Source: DATAFF01 sp036257595
GTDB taxonomy: Bacteria > Pseudomonadota > Alphaproteobacteria > Rhizobiales > Aestuariivirgaceae
DNA length: 13,674 nt
Assembly: GCA_036257595.1 (NCBI GenBank)
Contig: DATAFF010000076.1
Span: 1-13,674 of the forward strand
Direction of reading: 5' to 3'
Positions 6,604 through 13,171 of the stretch are shown piece after piece (position 1 is the first letter of the stretch; each line of letters starts with the position of its first letter). Under the pieces are notes generated by a model, which saw only the letters and a list, made by a program, of their open reading frames with translations, ran no database searches and was not told the origin of the DNA. A program made the translations under genes and the position numbers.

Positions 6604-6880
6604 CGGTCTCTCACGCCGGAGAATTGTGCCCAGCTCGTCACCTCTGTCGAGGGTCTCGGCTAGGGGCTCGGCGTGGCACTCGGCGCGGCGCAAGGCCACA
6701 CGTTCCTCTTCAAGCGCGGCAACAATCTCGGCTATAGAAATGGCCTGATCGCCTTTTCCACGTACCGTCAAAGCGGCCATGGCGATGACGAATGGCGACA
6801 ATGGCGAGGCACTGGTCGATGACGTGCTGTTCGCCTTGCGCGATATGCAGGGCTGGCCGATGCTTCGACAGGCTGCATGA
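6604..6880 (+). pseudogene. remnant of a class C beta-lactamase-family serine hydrolase (C-terminal part)
   Basis: Reading from about 6604, LTPE..AQLVTSVEGLG is followed by an in-frame TAG at 6661, where this family usually has a Trp, and then GLGVALGAAQGHTFLFKRGN and NLGYRNGLIAF. A +1 shift near 6760-6779 leads to AMAMTNGDNGEALVDDVLFA and LRDMQGWPMLRQAA with a TGA at 6878. These match the end of beta-lactamase-class-C/serine-hydrolase proteins (the GHGGSNPGYR and MTNGDNG-ALV-EIL-GWP motifs). The N-terminal two thirds, including the SxxK nucleophile, are absent. It is a broken gene with one premature stop and one frameshift. It ends 26 bases before the FecR-domain gene. The family match is from memory of motifs. 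Confidence 0.75.
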
Positions 6881-6906
6881 GTGACGGCGAACAAGGAGAG
6901 TGTCCG

Positions 6907-7530
6907 ATGAACCGACCTCAGGGACTATCGATCTACAGCCGCCGCAGCGCACTGGGCTTGCTGTCACTGCTCCCGATTTCGTTCGCTGCGGGTCCGGCCG
7001 GCGCAGCCGCCAGGGCGGTCGGCGCTGTGTCCGATGTCAAGGGAATCGCCGTGGCGGAGCTTGGCGATAACCGCCGTCCGCTGGCGGTGCGTTCGGCGCT
7101 CCATCTCGGCGAGACGCTGAGCACCGGCGACAATTCGCGGCTGAAGGCGTTGCTTGCCCGCAGCGCCAACCTCTCGCTCAGTGCCAATGCCCGGATCAAG
7201 ATCGATCGCTTCATTGCCGATAGCGGCACGGTCGCGCTGACCAGCGGAGCGCTCCTCGTCGACACTGCCGCGCGGCGGAGCCGCGGCCTGACGGTAACCA
7301 GCCCCTATGGCATCATCGGCATCAGGGGCACGCGCTTCTTCGCCGGCGAGCTCGGAGAGAATTTCAGCGTGTTCGTCGAGCGGGGTGCGGTCGATGTGAA
7401 GGCCGCCGGTCAAACGGTGAGGCTCCGCGCCGGCGAAGGCACCGACATACCGTCGATCGGCGCGAGACCAGGGCCGGTCCGGCGGTGGGGCGCGGAGAAG
7501 ATCGCCCGTGCCATGGCCCTCGTGCGCTGA
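6907..7530 (+). CDS. exported FecR-domain protein
   Basis: A 207-aa exported protein. The ATG at 6907 is supported by AAGGAGAG about 8 bases upstream. Residues 1-36 are a signal sequence containing SRRSALGLLSLLPISFAAG, which fits a Tat signal (Arg pair 12-13) with AGA/AAA cleavage. Residues about 60-150 are a FecR-type domain: LHLGETLSTGDNSRLKALL, LSANARIKIDRF, LTSGALLVDTA and YGIIGIRGTRFFAG. Unlike classic FecR there is no transmembrane anti-sigma arrangement, and no ECF sigma factor or TonB receptor is nearby, so it is more likely one of the stand-alone periplasmic FecR-domain proteins. The next gene starts 32 bases downstream, suggesting an operon with the hydrolase-OsmC fusion. Confidence 0.82.
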   Translation: MNRPQGLSIYSRRSALGLLSLLPISFAAGPAGAAARAVGAVSDVKGIAVAELGDNRRPLAVRSALHLGETLSTGDNSRLKALLARSANLSLSANARIKIDRFIADSGTVALTSGALLVDTAARRSRGLTVTSPYGIIGIRGTRFFAGELGENFSVFVERGAVDVKAAGQTVRLRAGEGTDIPSIGARPGPVRRWGAEKIARAMALVR

Positions 7531-7562
7531 CGGCCGGGCAGTCGTAGAGACAGGAGGCAAGC

Positions 7563-8777
7563 GTGCCATCTGAACGCTTCGATTTCTCCAATGCCAAAGG
7601 CGAGCGATTGGCCGCATTGCTGGACTGCCCGATCGAGCAGCCACGAGCTTACGCGCTTTTTGCTCATTGCTTCACCTGCGGCAAGGACATCCATGCAGCC
7701 AAGCGCATCGCCGATGCGCTCACGGCGCTCGGCATCGCCGTGTTGCGCTTCGACTTTACCGGCCTCGGCTCCAGCGAAGGCGAATTCGCCAACACAAATT
7801 TTTCCTCGAATGTCGCCGATCTGGTTGCCGCCGCCGACGCACTGCGACGCACGAGGCGTGCACCCGCGATCCTGATAGGACACAGTCTCGGCGGCGCGGC
7901 CGTGCTTGCAGCCGCCGCGGATGTGCCGGAAGCCCGTGCCGTGGTGACAATCAATGCCCCTTGCGATCCCGCTCACGTTGTCGGACTCCTGAAGAATCGC
8001 GGCGGCGAGATTGACGCGACCGGCGAGATCGAGGTTACGCTGTCCGGACGTTCATTTCGGATCAGTCGCAACTTTCTTGACGATATTGGGCAGCAGAAGC
8101 TGCGCGATAGAATTGGCGCCTTGCACAAGGCCTTGCTTGTTTTCCATTCGCCGACCGACAATATCGTGGGCATCGAAAATGCAAGCTATATCTTCACCGC
8201 AGCGCGGCATCCAAAGAGTTTCGTCTCACTTGATGGAGCCGACCACCTCTTGAGTCGACGCAGCGACGCCACCTATGTCGGCAATGTGATCCGCGCCTGG
8301 GCGGAGCGCTATCTTGACGTAACCGAACTTGCGCCCGACTTGCCAAACGATGCAGAAGTCATTGTGCGAGAAACCCGGAACGGACGCTTCCAACAAGAAA
8401 TCACGGTAGGCCGGCACCGGCTTGTTGCCGACGAGCCGGTCGAAGTTGGCGGCCTTGACAGCGGTCTCGGTCCCTATGATCTCGTGCTCGCCGGCCTTGG
8501 CGCCTGCACGTCGATGACACTGCGCCTTTACGCGGAACGCAAGGCGCTGTCGCTCGATCGGGTCACGGTACGGCTTGCGCACTCCCGAATCCATGCCGTC
8601 GATTGCGAAAACTGCGAAACCAAAGAAGGTATGCTCGATCGTATCGATCGTTCCATCACCTTGGCGGGCGATCTCGACGAGGAGCAGCGCAAACGGCTTC
8701 TCGAGATTGCCGACAAATGCCCAGTGCACCGCATGCTTACCTCGGAGATCGATATCAGAACCGTGGAGGAACGCTGA
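7563..8777 (+). CDS. bifunctional alpha/beta hydrolase-OsmC fusion protein
   Basis: A 404-aa cytoplasmic two-domain protein. The GTG at 7563 is supported by AGGAGG 5 bases before it. Residues 1-255 form an alpha/beta hydrolase with the nucleophile elbow GHSLGG (S108), acid D199 in HSPTDNIVG and H228 in GADHLLS. Residues about 262-404 form an OsmC/Ohr domain with the two redox Cys, C315 in GACTSMTLRLYAERK and C386 in DKCPVHRML. OsmC domains reduce organic hydroperoxides; the role of the attached hydrolase is not established, though this fusion is a known architecture. An additional Cys pair C348/C351 (DCENCET) falls in the OsmC part. It lies 32 bases downstream of the FecR-domain gene and ends against a sulfatase remnant. 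Confidence 0.93.
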   Translation: MPSERFDFSNAKGERLAALLDCPIEQPRAYALFAHCFTCGKDIHAAKRIADALTALGIAVLRFDFTGLGSSEGEFANTNFSSNVADLVAAADALRRTRRAPAILIGHSLGGAAVLAAAADVPEARAVVTINAPCDPAHVVGLLKNRGGEIDATGEIEVTLSGRSFRISRNFLDDIGQQKLRDRIGALHKALLVFHSPTDNIVGIENASYIFTAARHPKSFVSLDGADHLLSRRSDATYVGNVIRAWAERYLDVTELAPDLPNDAEVIVRETRNGRFQQEITVGRHRLVADEPVEVGGLDSGLGPYDLVLAGLGACTSMTLRLYAERKALSLDRVTVRLAHSRIHAVDCENCETKEGMLDRIDRSITLAGDLDEEQRKRLLEIADKCPVHRMLTSEIDIRTVEER

Positions 8778-8779
8778 GC

Positions 8780-8893
8780 ACCCAGCAGAAGGATGTTGGG
8801 CGCTCCTTCCGGTGGAACCACCTGTGGCTGCCAGTAGGGCGTGGAGCTCAGGGCGTCGAGGTTGATCGTTCCCTGAACAGCGGTTTCTTCCAC
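8780..8893 (-). pseudogene. N-terminal remnant of an arylsulfatase-like gene
   Basis: On the minus strand about 38 codons read TINLDALSSTPYWQPQVVPP then EGAPNILLLG. This matches the start of bacterial arylsulfatases, which typically have KINLD-RDS-PDW-P---P-APEGAPNILLI followed by a metal-binding DD. Here the match ends right after ILLLG, about 3 bases from the stop codon of the convergent hydrolase-OsmC gene, so the Asp pair, the Cys/Ser formylglycine site and the rest of the enzyme are missing. It looks like the 5' stub of a sulfatase gene cut off by a deletion or rearrangement. The assignment rests on a short motif and is moderate. Confidence 0.6.
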
Positions 8894-8964
8894 AAATTCA
8901 CCATATCATAGCCAAGGATACGACAGGGCCATTCCGCCAAAGCCGATGGCCACCGAGCGACGTC
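8894..8964. other. short spacer upstream of the Rap1a/Tai-like gene
   Basis: This spacer probably contained the promoter of the truncated sulfatase (minus strand) and now may serve the Rap1a/Tai-like gene. No palindrome or clear promoter pair was recognised. Confidence 0.3.
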
Positions 8965-9414
8965 ATGTCCCGCAACATTCGGTCACGAAGTTCATTACTA
9001 TTCCGAGGTCGGATAGATGGAGGAAGAGAACTTTTGTGGTCTTTGCTGGCAGCGTTGACCGCTGGAACGCTGATGATCTCGCCTTCCGTTGCGGAAGCAG
9101 AAACTGCCCGCGAGATGTTTGCGAAATGCGATCAGACCTTCGCCGGGGCAGCGATCGACGGCGAAACCGTGTCGATCCCGCAGACGGACTCGGCGGGGTG
9201 GTGCTGGGGCGCCTTCGAGGTGATCCAGCGAATTGTCGTCTATGCGGACGAAAGCAACATCCGCTTCTTCCGGATCTGCCCTCCGCCCGAAAGCACGCGG
9301 CTGCAGATCATCGGCACCTTCCTGGCCTTCGCCAAGCGCCATCCCGAACAGATGAATCGGGAGTTTACCGATGTGGCGCTCGACAGCCTGGTCGAAGCCT
9401 ATCCATGCCGGTGA
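8965..9414 (+). CDS. secreted Rap1a/Tai-family (immunity-like) protein
   Basis: A small exported protein of the Rap1a/Tai family, first known as periplasmic immunity proteins against type VI secretion amidases (Tae4 type). The mature part carries the family pattern: AREMFAKCDQ, GWCWGAFEVIQRIV, FFRICPPPESTRLQIIGTFL, then FAKRHPEQMNREFTDVALDS and the ending LVEAYPC. The four Cys could form two disulfides. The hydrophobic segment LLWSLLAALTAGTLMISPSV with AEA cleavage is a signal peptide. The ATG at 8965 gives 149 aa; a TTG at 9034 with GGAGGAAG 8 bases before it gives a shorter form whose signal has no charged N-region, so the start is uncertain. No amidase or type VI gene is in the window; many Hyphomicrobiales carry such orphans. 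Confidence 0.78.
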   Translation: MSRNIRSRSSLLFRGRIDGGRELLWSLLAALTAGTLMISPSVAEAETAREMFAKCDQTFAGAAIDGETVSIPQTDSAGWCWGAFEVIQRIVVYADESNIRFFRICPPPESTRLQIIGTFLAFAKRHPEQMNREFTDVALDSLVEAYPCR

Positions 9415-9532
9415 TTGAATCATCATCGTCGCTTCCCGATTGAAAGGGCAGGCCGGAACATTGCGTCCGCCAAGTCGTTGCCCGCTGCGGGCCACCACCC
9501 GAACCCATCCAGCCTCTTCGTGACGTATCGAG

Positions 9533-9925
9533 ATGCGCTTCTCCCTCATCCGGCTCCTGCTCGGCCGCCCTCTCGCCAATCGCGAATATGGCGGGCGCAA
9601 GATCGGCGCCGTCGAGGGTGTCCCGGCGATGGGCCTGGACGGGCTCGGATCCTCAGCCTACGGGCCCGAGGCTGCCCTCACGGCTCTCATTCCGCTCGGC
9701 GCCGCCGGCCTGTCGCTCATCGGTTGGGTGATGGCGCCGATCCTCGGTCTGCTCGGGATCCTGTTCGCTTCCTATTGGCAAACCATCAGAGCCTATCCAA
9801 GCAATGGCGGTGCCTACATCGTTTCCAAGGAGAATCTCGGAACGAATCATCGTCGTCACGAAGTTCAGCGAGGGTGCCTGGATCATCATCGTGATCATTC
9901 CGCTGGCGATCCTTCATACCCTGGC
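9533..9925 (+). pseudogene. APC-superfamily permease remnant with large internal deletion
   Basis: From the ATG at 9533 the frame reads like the N-terminus of an amino acid/polyamine (APC) permease: LANREYGGRKIGAVEGVPAM, GLDGLGSSAYGPEAALTALI, then SYWQTIRAYPSNGGAYIVSK and ENLGT to about 9843. The reading then switches by one frame to RIIVVTKFSEGAWIIIVIIP, which resembles the last cytoplasmic/C-terminal block of the same family (VVTKFSEGAW-VV--IP). Most of the transmembrane helices between these parts are absent, so several hundred codons appear to be deleted with a frame change at the junction near 9840. No functional transporter can be made. Homology fades after about 9925; an open stretch ending in TAA near 10005 may be its tail. 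Confidence 0.75.
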
Positions 9926-10093
9926 ATCTGAAGCAGCCCGAGATCGAGCAGGGCTTGGAGGAGGACGACGAGGCGCCGCTGCCGGCGGAGCTCACGCGGG
10001 TTTAAACGGCTGGAGCCAGGGCGGCCGTCCCCTACGGCTGGAGCAACTGCCGCTTCATCACTATCCTCGCGGTGGTGGCATGGGAGGATTTCC
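9926..10093. other. non-coding tail of permease remnant and leader of the racemase gene
   Basis: About 170 bases hold no recognisable gene. A frame reading KQPEIEQGLEEDDEAPLPAE ends with TAA near 10005 and might be degraded permease sequence. The ribosome binding site GGGAGG (10082-10087) of the next gene is at the right end. Confidence 0.4.
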
Positions 10094-11221
10094 TTGGGAC
10101 AGGGACCACTGAACGGTGTGCGCATCGTCGAGTTTGCCGGCATCGGTCCGGGACCCTTTTGCGGCATGCTTCTGTCGGACATGGGCGCCGATGTCATTCG
10201 CATCGACCGCAAGGATGCAAAGCCGGCCGCGCCGCATCAGATCACGCAACGAGGGCGTCGCTCGCTCGCGCTCGACCTCAAGGCTCCGGCAGCAGTCGCG
10301 CTCTGCCTCGAGCTGTTTGCGCGGGCCGAGATGGTGTTCGAGGTCTATCGCCCCGGTGTCATGGAACGGCTGGGACTCGGACCCGATGCCGCGCTCAAGG
10401 TCAATCCGAAACTCGTCTATGGCAGGATGACGGGTTGGGGCCAAAGCGGGCCGCTTGCACATGCCGCCGGCCATGACATCAACTACATTGCGATCTCGGG
10501 AGCATTGCACGCGATCGGCACCGGCGAGCGGCCGATCGTGCCGCTCAATCTCATCGGCGATTATGGCGGCGGCGCGCTCTATCTCGCCATGGGGCTTCTC
10601 GCAGCATTGATACACGCGCGACAGACCGGCGAAGGTCAGGTCGTCGACGCGGCGATGTGCGACGGGGCGGCTTCGCTGATGTCCCATTTTTATGGAATGA
10701 GCGCGGCCGGGACGCATGGTCCTCAGCGCGGCACGAACATGCTCGATGGCGGCGCGCCGTTCTATAACGTCTATCGCTGCGCCGACGACAGGTGGATCGC
10801 GCTCGGTGCGATCGAACCGCAATTTCATGCGCTGCTGCTGGAGAAGACCGGCCTCGCAGATCAGGCGCCCTCGCCGCAGATGGAGCGCGAAGGCTGGCCG
10901 ACCCTCAAGGAGAAGATCGCTGCCGTGATCGCCAGCAAGTCGCAGGCGGAATGGTGCGCGATCCTGGAAGGGAGTGATGCCTGCTTCGCCCCGGTTCTCG
11001 ACATGGACGAGGCGCCCGCCCACCACCACAATCGGGCGCGCAACACCTTCGTCGAGATCGCCGGCGTGGTTCAGCCGGCCCCGGCGCCCCGGTTTGCAGC
11101 GACGCTGACGGCGGTGCAGGGCCCGCCGCCGGAGATCGGCGCACACAACACCTCGGCGCTGCGCGACTGGAGCTTCAGCGAAGCAAGGATCGCTGCATTG
11201 CGAGCCGACGGGGTCATTTGA
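10094..11221 (+). CDS. CaiB/BaiF CoA-transferase family protein, alpha-methylacyl-CoA racemase-like
   Basis: A 375-aa cytoplasmic enzyme of family III CoA transferases. The TTG at 10094 has GGGAGG six bases before it. The N-terminus GVRIVEFAGIGPGPFCGMLL and SDMGADVIRIDR is that of alpha-methylacyl-CoA racemases. The catalytic pair of mycobacterial MCR (His126, Asp156) corresponds to H127 in GHDINYIAISG and D156 in NLIGDYGGGALYLA, which favours racemase over formyl- or succinyl-CoA transferase activity. Length is as expected for the family. Such enzymes convert (2R)- to (2S)-methyl-branched acyl-CoAs so that beta-oxidation can proceed. No acyl-CoA dehydrogenase or ligase gene is adjacent, and the upstream neighbour is a permease remnant, so its natural operon is not seen here. 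Confidence 0.88.
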   Translation: MGQGPLNGVRIVEFAGIGPGPFCGMLLSDMGADVIRIDRKDAKPAAPHQITQRGRRSLALDLKAPAAVALCLELFARAEMVFEVYRPGVMERLGLGPDAALKVNPKLVYGRMTGWGQSGPLAHAAGHDINYIAISGALHAIGTGERPIVPLNLIGDYGGGALYLAMGLLAALIHARQTGEGQVVDAAMCDGAASLMSHFYGMSAAGTHGPQRGTNMLDGGAPFYNVYRCADDRWIALGAIEPQFHALLLEKTGLADQAPSPQMEREGWPTLKEKIAAVIASKSQAEWCAILEGSDACFAPVLDMDEAPAHHHNRARNTFVEIAGVVQPAPAPRFAATLTAVQGPPPEIGAHNTSALRDWSFSEARIAALRADGVI

Positions 11222-11246
11222 CCGCCGCCTCGCAACCGTCTGCGGG

Positions 11247-12098
11247 CTATTGACCCTTCACATGCTTCAGGAAGTGGAGCAAATGGCCGTTGAACTGCTC
11301 GCTGTCCTGGATGAAGGAGAAGTGGCTGACCTCAGGCTGCAGCAGGAGCCCGGCGCCGGGGATGTTGGCCGCCATAAACTCCGTGTTCTCGCGCTTGATC
11401 GCCTCGTCATGATCGCCATCGACGATCCAGGTGGGCACCTTGATGGCGCGGAGATTGTCGGCGGTCCAATTCGGCTGGGTCTTCCACATCTCGCCGATCT
11501 GGTCGAGAAACGGCTTGTACTGATCCGGGGTCGGCGACAGCGCCTGATATTCCTTCTCGGCGCGGGCGATGTAGGCGTTGAACACCGGGCTCGCGGCGAT
11601 GTCGGCGACGCCGCTCGGGTCGGAATTGGCTGCGAAGGCGAAGAGCTTCGACAGCCGTTCGGGATGCTTCATGGCAATGTCGAGGCCGATGATCGCACCG
11701 TCGCTCCAGCCGACGATGGCGGCCTTGGGAATCTTCAGGAAATCCATCAGCGCGACGACGTCCTCGGCCATCAAGTCGTAGCTGTAGGGCCGCTCGTCGC
11801 GGGCGCTCCTGCCATGACCGCGGCTGTCCATCACGATTACGCGATAATGCGGCTGCAAGGCCCGTACCTGGAGGCCCCAATAGTTGGAATTGGCAAGCCC
11901 GCCATGCAGCAGGATCACCGGCTCGCCCTCGCCGAAGACGGCGTACCAGATCTTGACGCCATTGACGGGCGCAGCGCCGCTCTGAGCCGCCGTCGGCAGA
12001 TCCGGCGTCGGCGGCAGGGTCATCCATTGAGGTTCAGCCTGGGCCGCCGGAGAGGCGAGCAGCACGAACAAGGCAAAGAATTTCGCAATGTAACGCAT
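11247..12098 (-). CDS. exported alpha/beta hydrolase
   Basis: A 283-aa alpha/beta hydrolase with an N-terminal signal peptide, MRYIAKFFALFVLLASPAAQ-A, so it acts in the periplasm. The ATG at 12098 is chosen because the signal peptide starts there, with GCGAGAG just upstream; a longer open frame upstream is only antisense of the preceding gene. The oxyanion motif is LLHGGLANSNYWG (64-76). The triad is S132 in GWSDGAIIG, an Asp in DGDHDE (about 229-231) and H259 in VSHFSF. No lid or specific esterase/epoxide hydrolase marker allows a substrate to be named. It starts 40 bases after the zinc-binding receptor gene on the same strand with no terminator in between, so it is probably in the same Zur-linked transcript. 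Confidence 0.88.
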   Translation of the reverse strand: MRYIAKFFALFVLLASPAAQAEPQWMTLPPTPDLPTAAQSGAAPVNGVKIWYAVFGEGEPVILLHGGLANSNYWGLQVRALQPHYRVIVMDSRGHGRSARDERPYSYDLMAEDVVALMDFLKIPKAAIVGWSDGAIIGLDIAMKHPERLSKLFAFAANSDPSGVADIAASPVFNAYIARAEKEYQALSPTPDQYKPFLDQIGEMWKTQPNWTADNLRAIKVPTWIVDGDHDEAIKRENTEFMAANIPGAGLLLQPEVSHFSFIQDSEQFNGHLLHFLKHVKGQ

Positions 12099-12138
12099 GG
12101 CTCTCGCTGTCCAGAATTGAGGGTGCCCGACCATAGCG

Positions 12139-13035
12139 CTAGTTCTTGAGCATCGCAGCCACCAATCTCGGAACGTTGTTGGTGAACATGTCCATATAGT
12201 GGGGGGCCGGTCCATCGGGTGGCGAAGTGGCGTCGGAGAAGAGCGTGCCGCCAATCTCGGCAGCGGTCTCGCCCGCAATCATCTTGATCATTCGTGGATC
12301 GGTGATGTTCTCGACGAACAGAGTCTTGATCCCTTCGCGCTTGATCTGGTCGATCAAGCGGACCAGATCGGTCGCCGATGGCTCCGCTTCGGTGCTGATC
12401 CCTTCCGGCGCGAGAAACTCGACGCCATAGGCGCCGGCGAAATAACCGAAGGCGTCGTGGCTGGTGATGACCCGCCGCTTGGCAGGCGGCACCCTGGCGA
12501 TCTCGCGGCGAATGTCGGCGTCGAGCGCCCGCAATTTGGCGATGTAGCGATCTCCCCGCGCGCGGTAGTCGCCGGCATTGGCGGGGTCTGCCTTGGCAAG
12601 GGCATCCACGATGTTGGAGACATAGACGACGCCGTTGGAGAGGTCCTGCCAGGCATGCGGATCAGTGACGGGCTCCCTGTGGCCATGCTCCTCCTCGATC
12701 ATGGTTCGCGGCTCGATCCCTTTGCTCGCGACCACCACGGGCCCGGTGTAACCGCTGGCCGCGACCAGCCGCTCCATCCACCCGTCCAGGCCCAGGCCAT
12801 TGACGAGAACGAGCTTGGAATCGCTCAGCTTTTTGGCGTCTGCCGGCGACGGTTCGAAGGCGTGGGCATCGCCATTCGGCCCGACCAGGACCACGATATC
12901 GGCCTTGTCGCCGGCAATCTCGGCAGCCATGTCGCCCAGGATGCTGAAGCTGGCAACCACCTGGATCTTTTCGGCCGCGTGCGCCGGCAGAACCAGCAAC
13001 AGCGTGACCAACATGGTCAAAGCGAGCTTGTGCAT
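12139..13035 (-). CDS. zinc ABC transporter solute-binding protein (ZnuA/TroA-like)
   Basis: A 298-aa periplasmic metal receptor of cluster A-I ABC importers. Residues 1-20 are a signal peptide (MHKLALTMLVTLLLVLPAHA). Metal ligands fit the His3-Asp set of zinc receptors: H58 in NGDAHAFEPSP, H127 in TDPHAWQD, H193 in TSHDAFGYFAGAYG and D268 in TLFSDATSPP; manganese receptors have Glu at the third position. The loop EEEHGHRE (114-121) is a very short version of the His-rich loop of ZnuA. The ATG has GGGAGC 7 bases before it. A 20-base palindrome of Zur-box type lies 22 bases upstream. No ATPase or permease gene is nearby, so it must work with a transporter encoded elsewhere. Zinc specificity is inferred from ligands and operator. 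Confidence 0.92.
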   Translation of the reverse strand: MHKLALTMLVTLLLVLPAHAAEKIQVVASFSILGDMAAEIAGDKADIVVLVGPNGDAHAFEPSPADAKKLSDSKLVLVNGLGLDGWMERLVAASGYTGPVVVASKGIEPRTMIEEEHGHREPVTDPHAWQDLSNGVVYVSNIVDALAKADPANAGDYRARGDRYIAKLRALDADIRREIARVPPAKRRVITSHDAFGYFAGAYGVEFLAPEGISTEAEPSATDLVRLIDQIKREGIKTLFVENITDPRMIKMIAGETAAEIGGTLFSDATSPPDGPAPHYMDMFTNNVPRLVAAMLKN

Positions 13036-13057
13036 GAATTTGCTCCCGCGCTCAGAG

Positions 13058-13077
13058 TGATATGTTATAACATATCA
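13058..13077. promoter_or_regulatory. Zur-type operator palindrome upstream of the zinc receptor gene
   Basis: TGATATGTTATAACATATCA is a perfect 20-base palindrome. ATGTTATAACAT is the core expected of alphaproteobacterial Zur boxes. It lies 22 bases before the znuA-like ATG on the minus strand, where a repressor would block transcription. Zur with zinc should repress, giving expression in zinc starvation. The identification as a Zur box is from memory of the consensus. Confidence 0.8.
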
Positions 13078-13102
13078 GTTCTGGCAGCGGAGTCCAGGCT
13101 CT

Positions 13103-13171
13103 CAGGCAATTGGCAGATAGGCAGTAGGCAGTTGGGAAGTGCCCCACATACTGCCTACTGCCTCACTGCCT
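13103..13171 (-). repeat. heptamer hairpin repeat, copy 4
   Basis: Read on the minus strand it has the same order as the other copies: GGCAGTGAGGCAGTAGGCAG, a loop with GGGGCACTTCCC, then ACTGCCTACTGCCTATCTGC and a fading unit. The inner arms pair over about 21 bases with two mismatches. The last codons and TAG stop of the radical SAM-like gene (EAVRQ, stop at 13155-13157) lie within its left arm. It separates that gene from the Zur-controlled promoter. Confidence 0.87.

Noticed and set aside
5622..6737. Long plus-strand open frame opposite the HD-domain gene
   Set aside because: It is the complement of the HD-domain coding sequence in a GC-rich genome; the HD motifs on the minus strand are convincing and the plus-strand product has none.
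6907..7530. FecR-domain protein as an anti-sigma regulator of iron uptake
   Set aside because: There is no ECF sigma factor or TonB-dependent receptor nearby and no membrane-spanning anti-sigma architecture.
9480..9493. GC-rich inverted repeat GCCCGCTGCGGGC after the Rap1a/Tai-like gene as a terminator
   Set aside because: It has a six-base stem with a one-base centre and no T-run, so it would not work as an intrinsic terminator.
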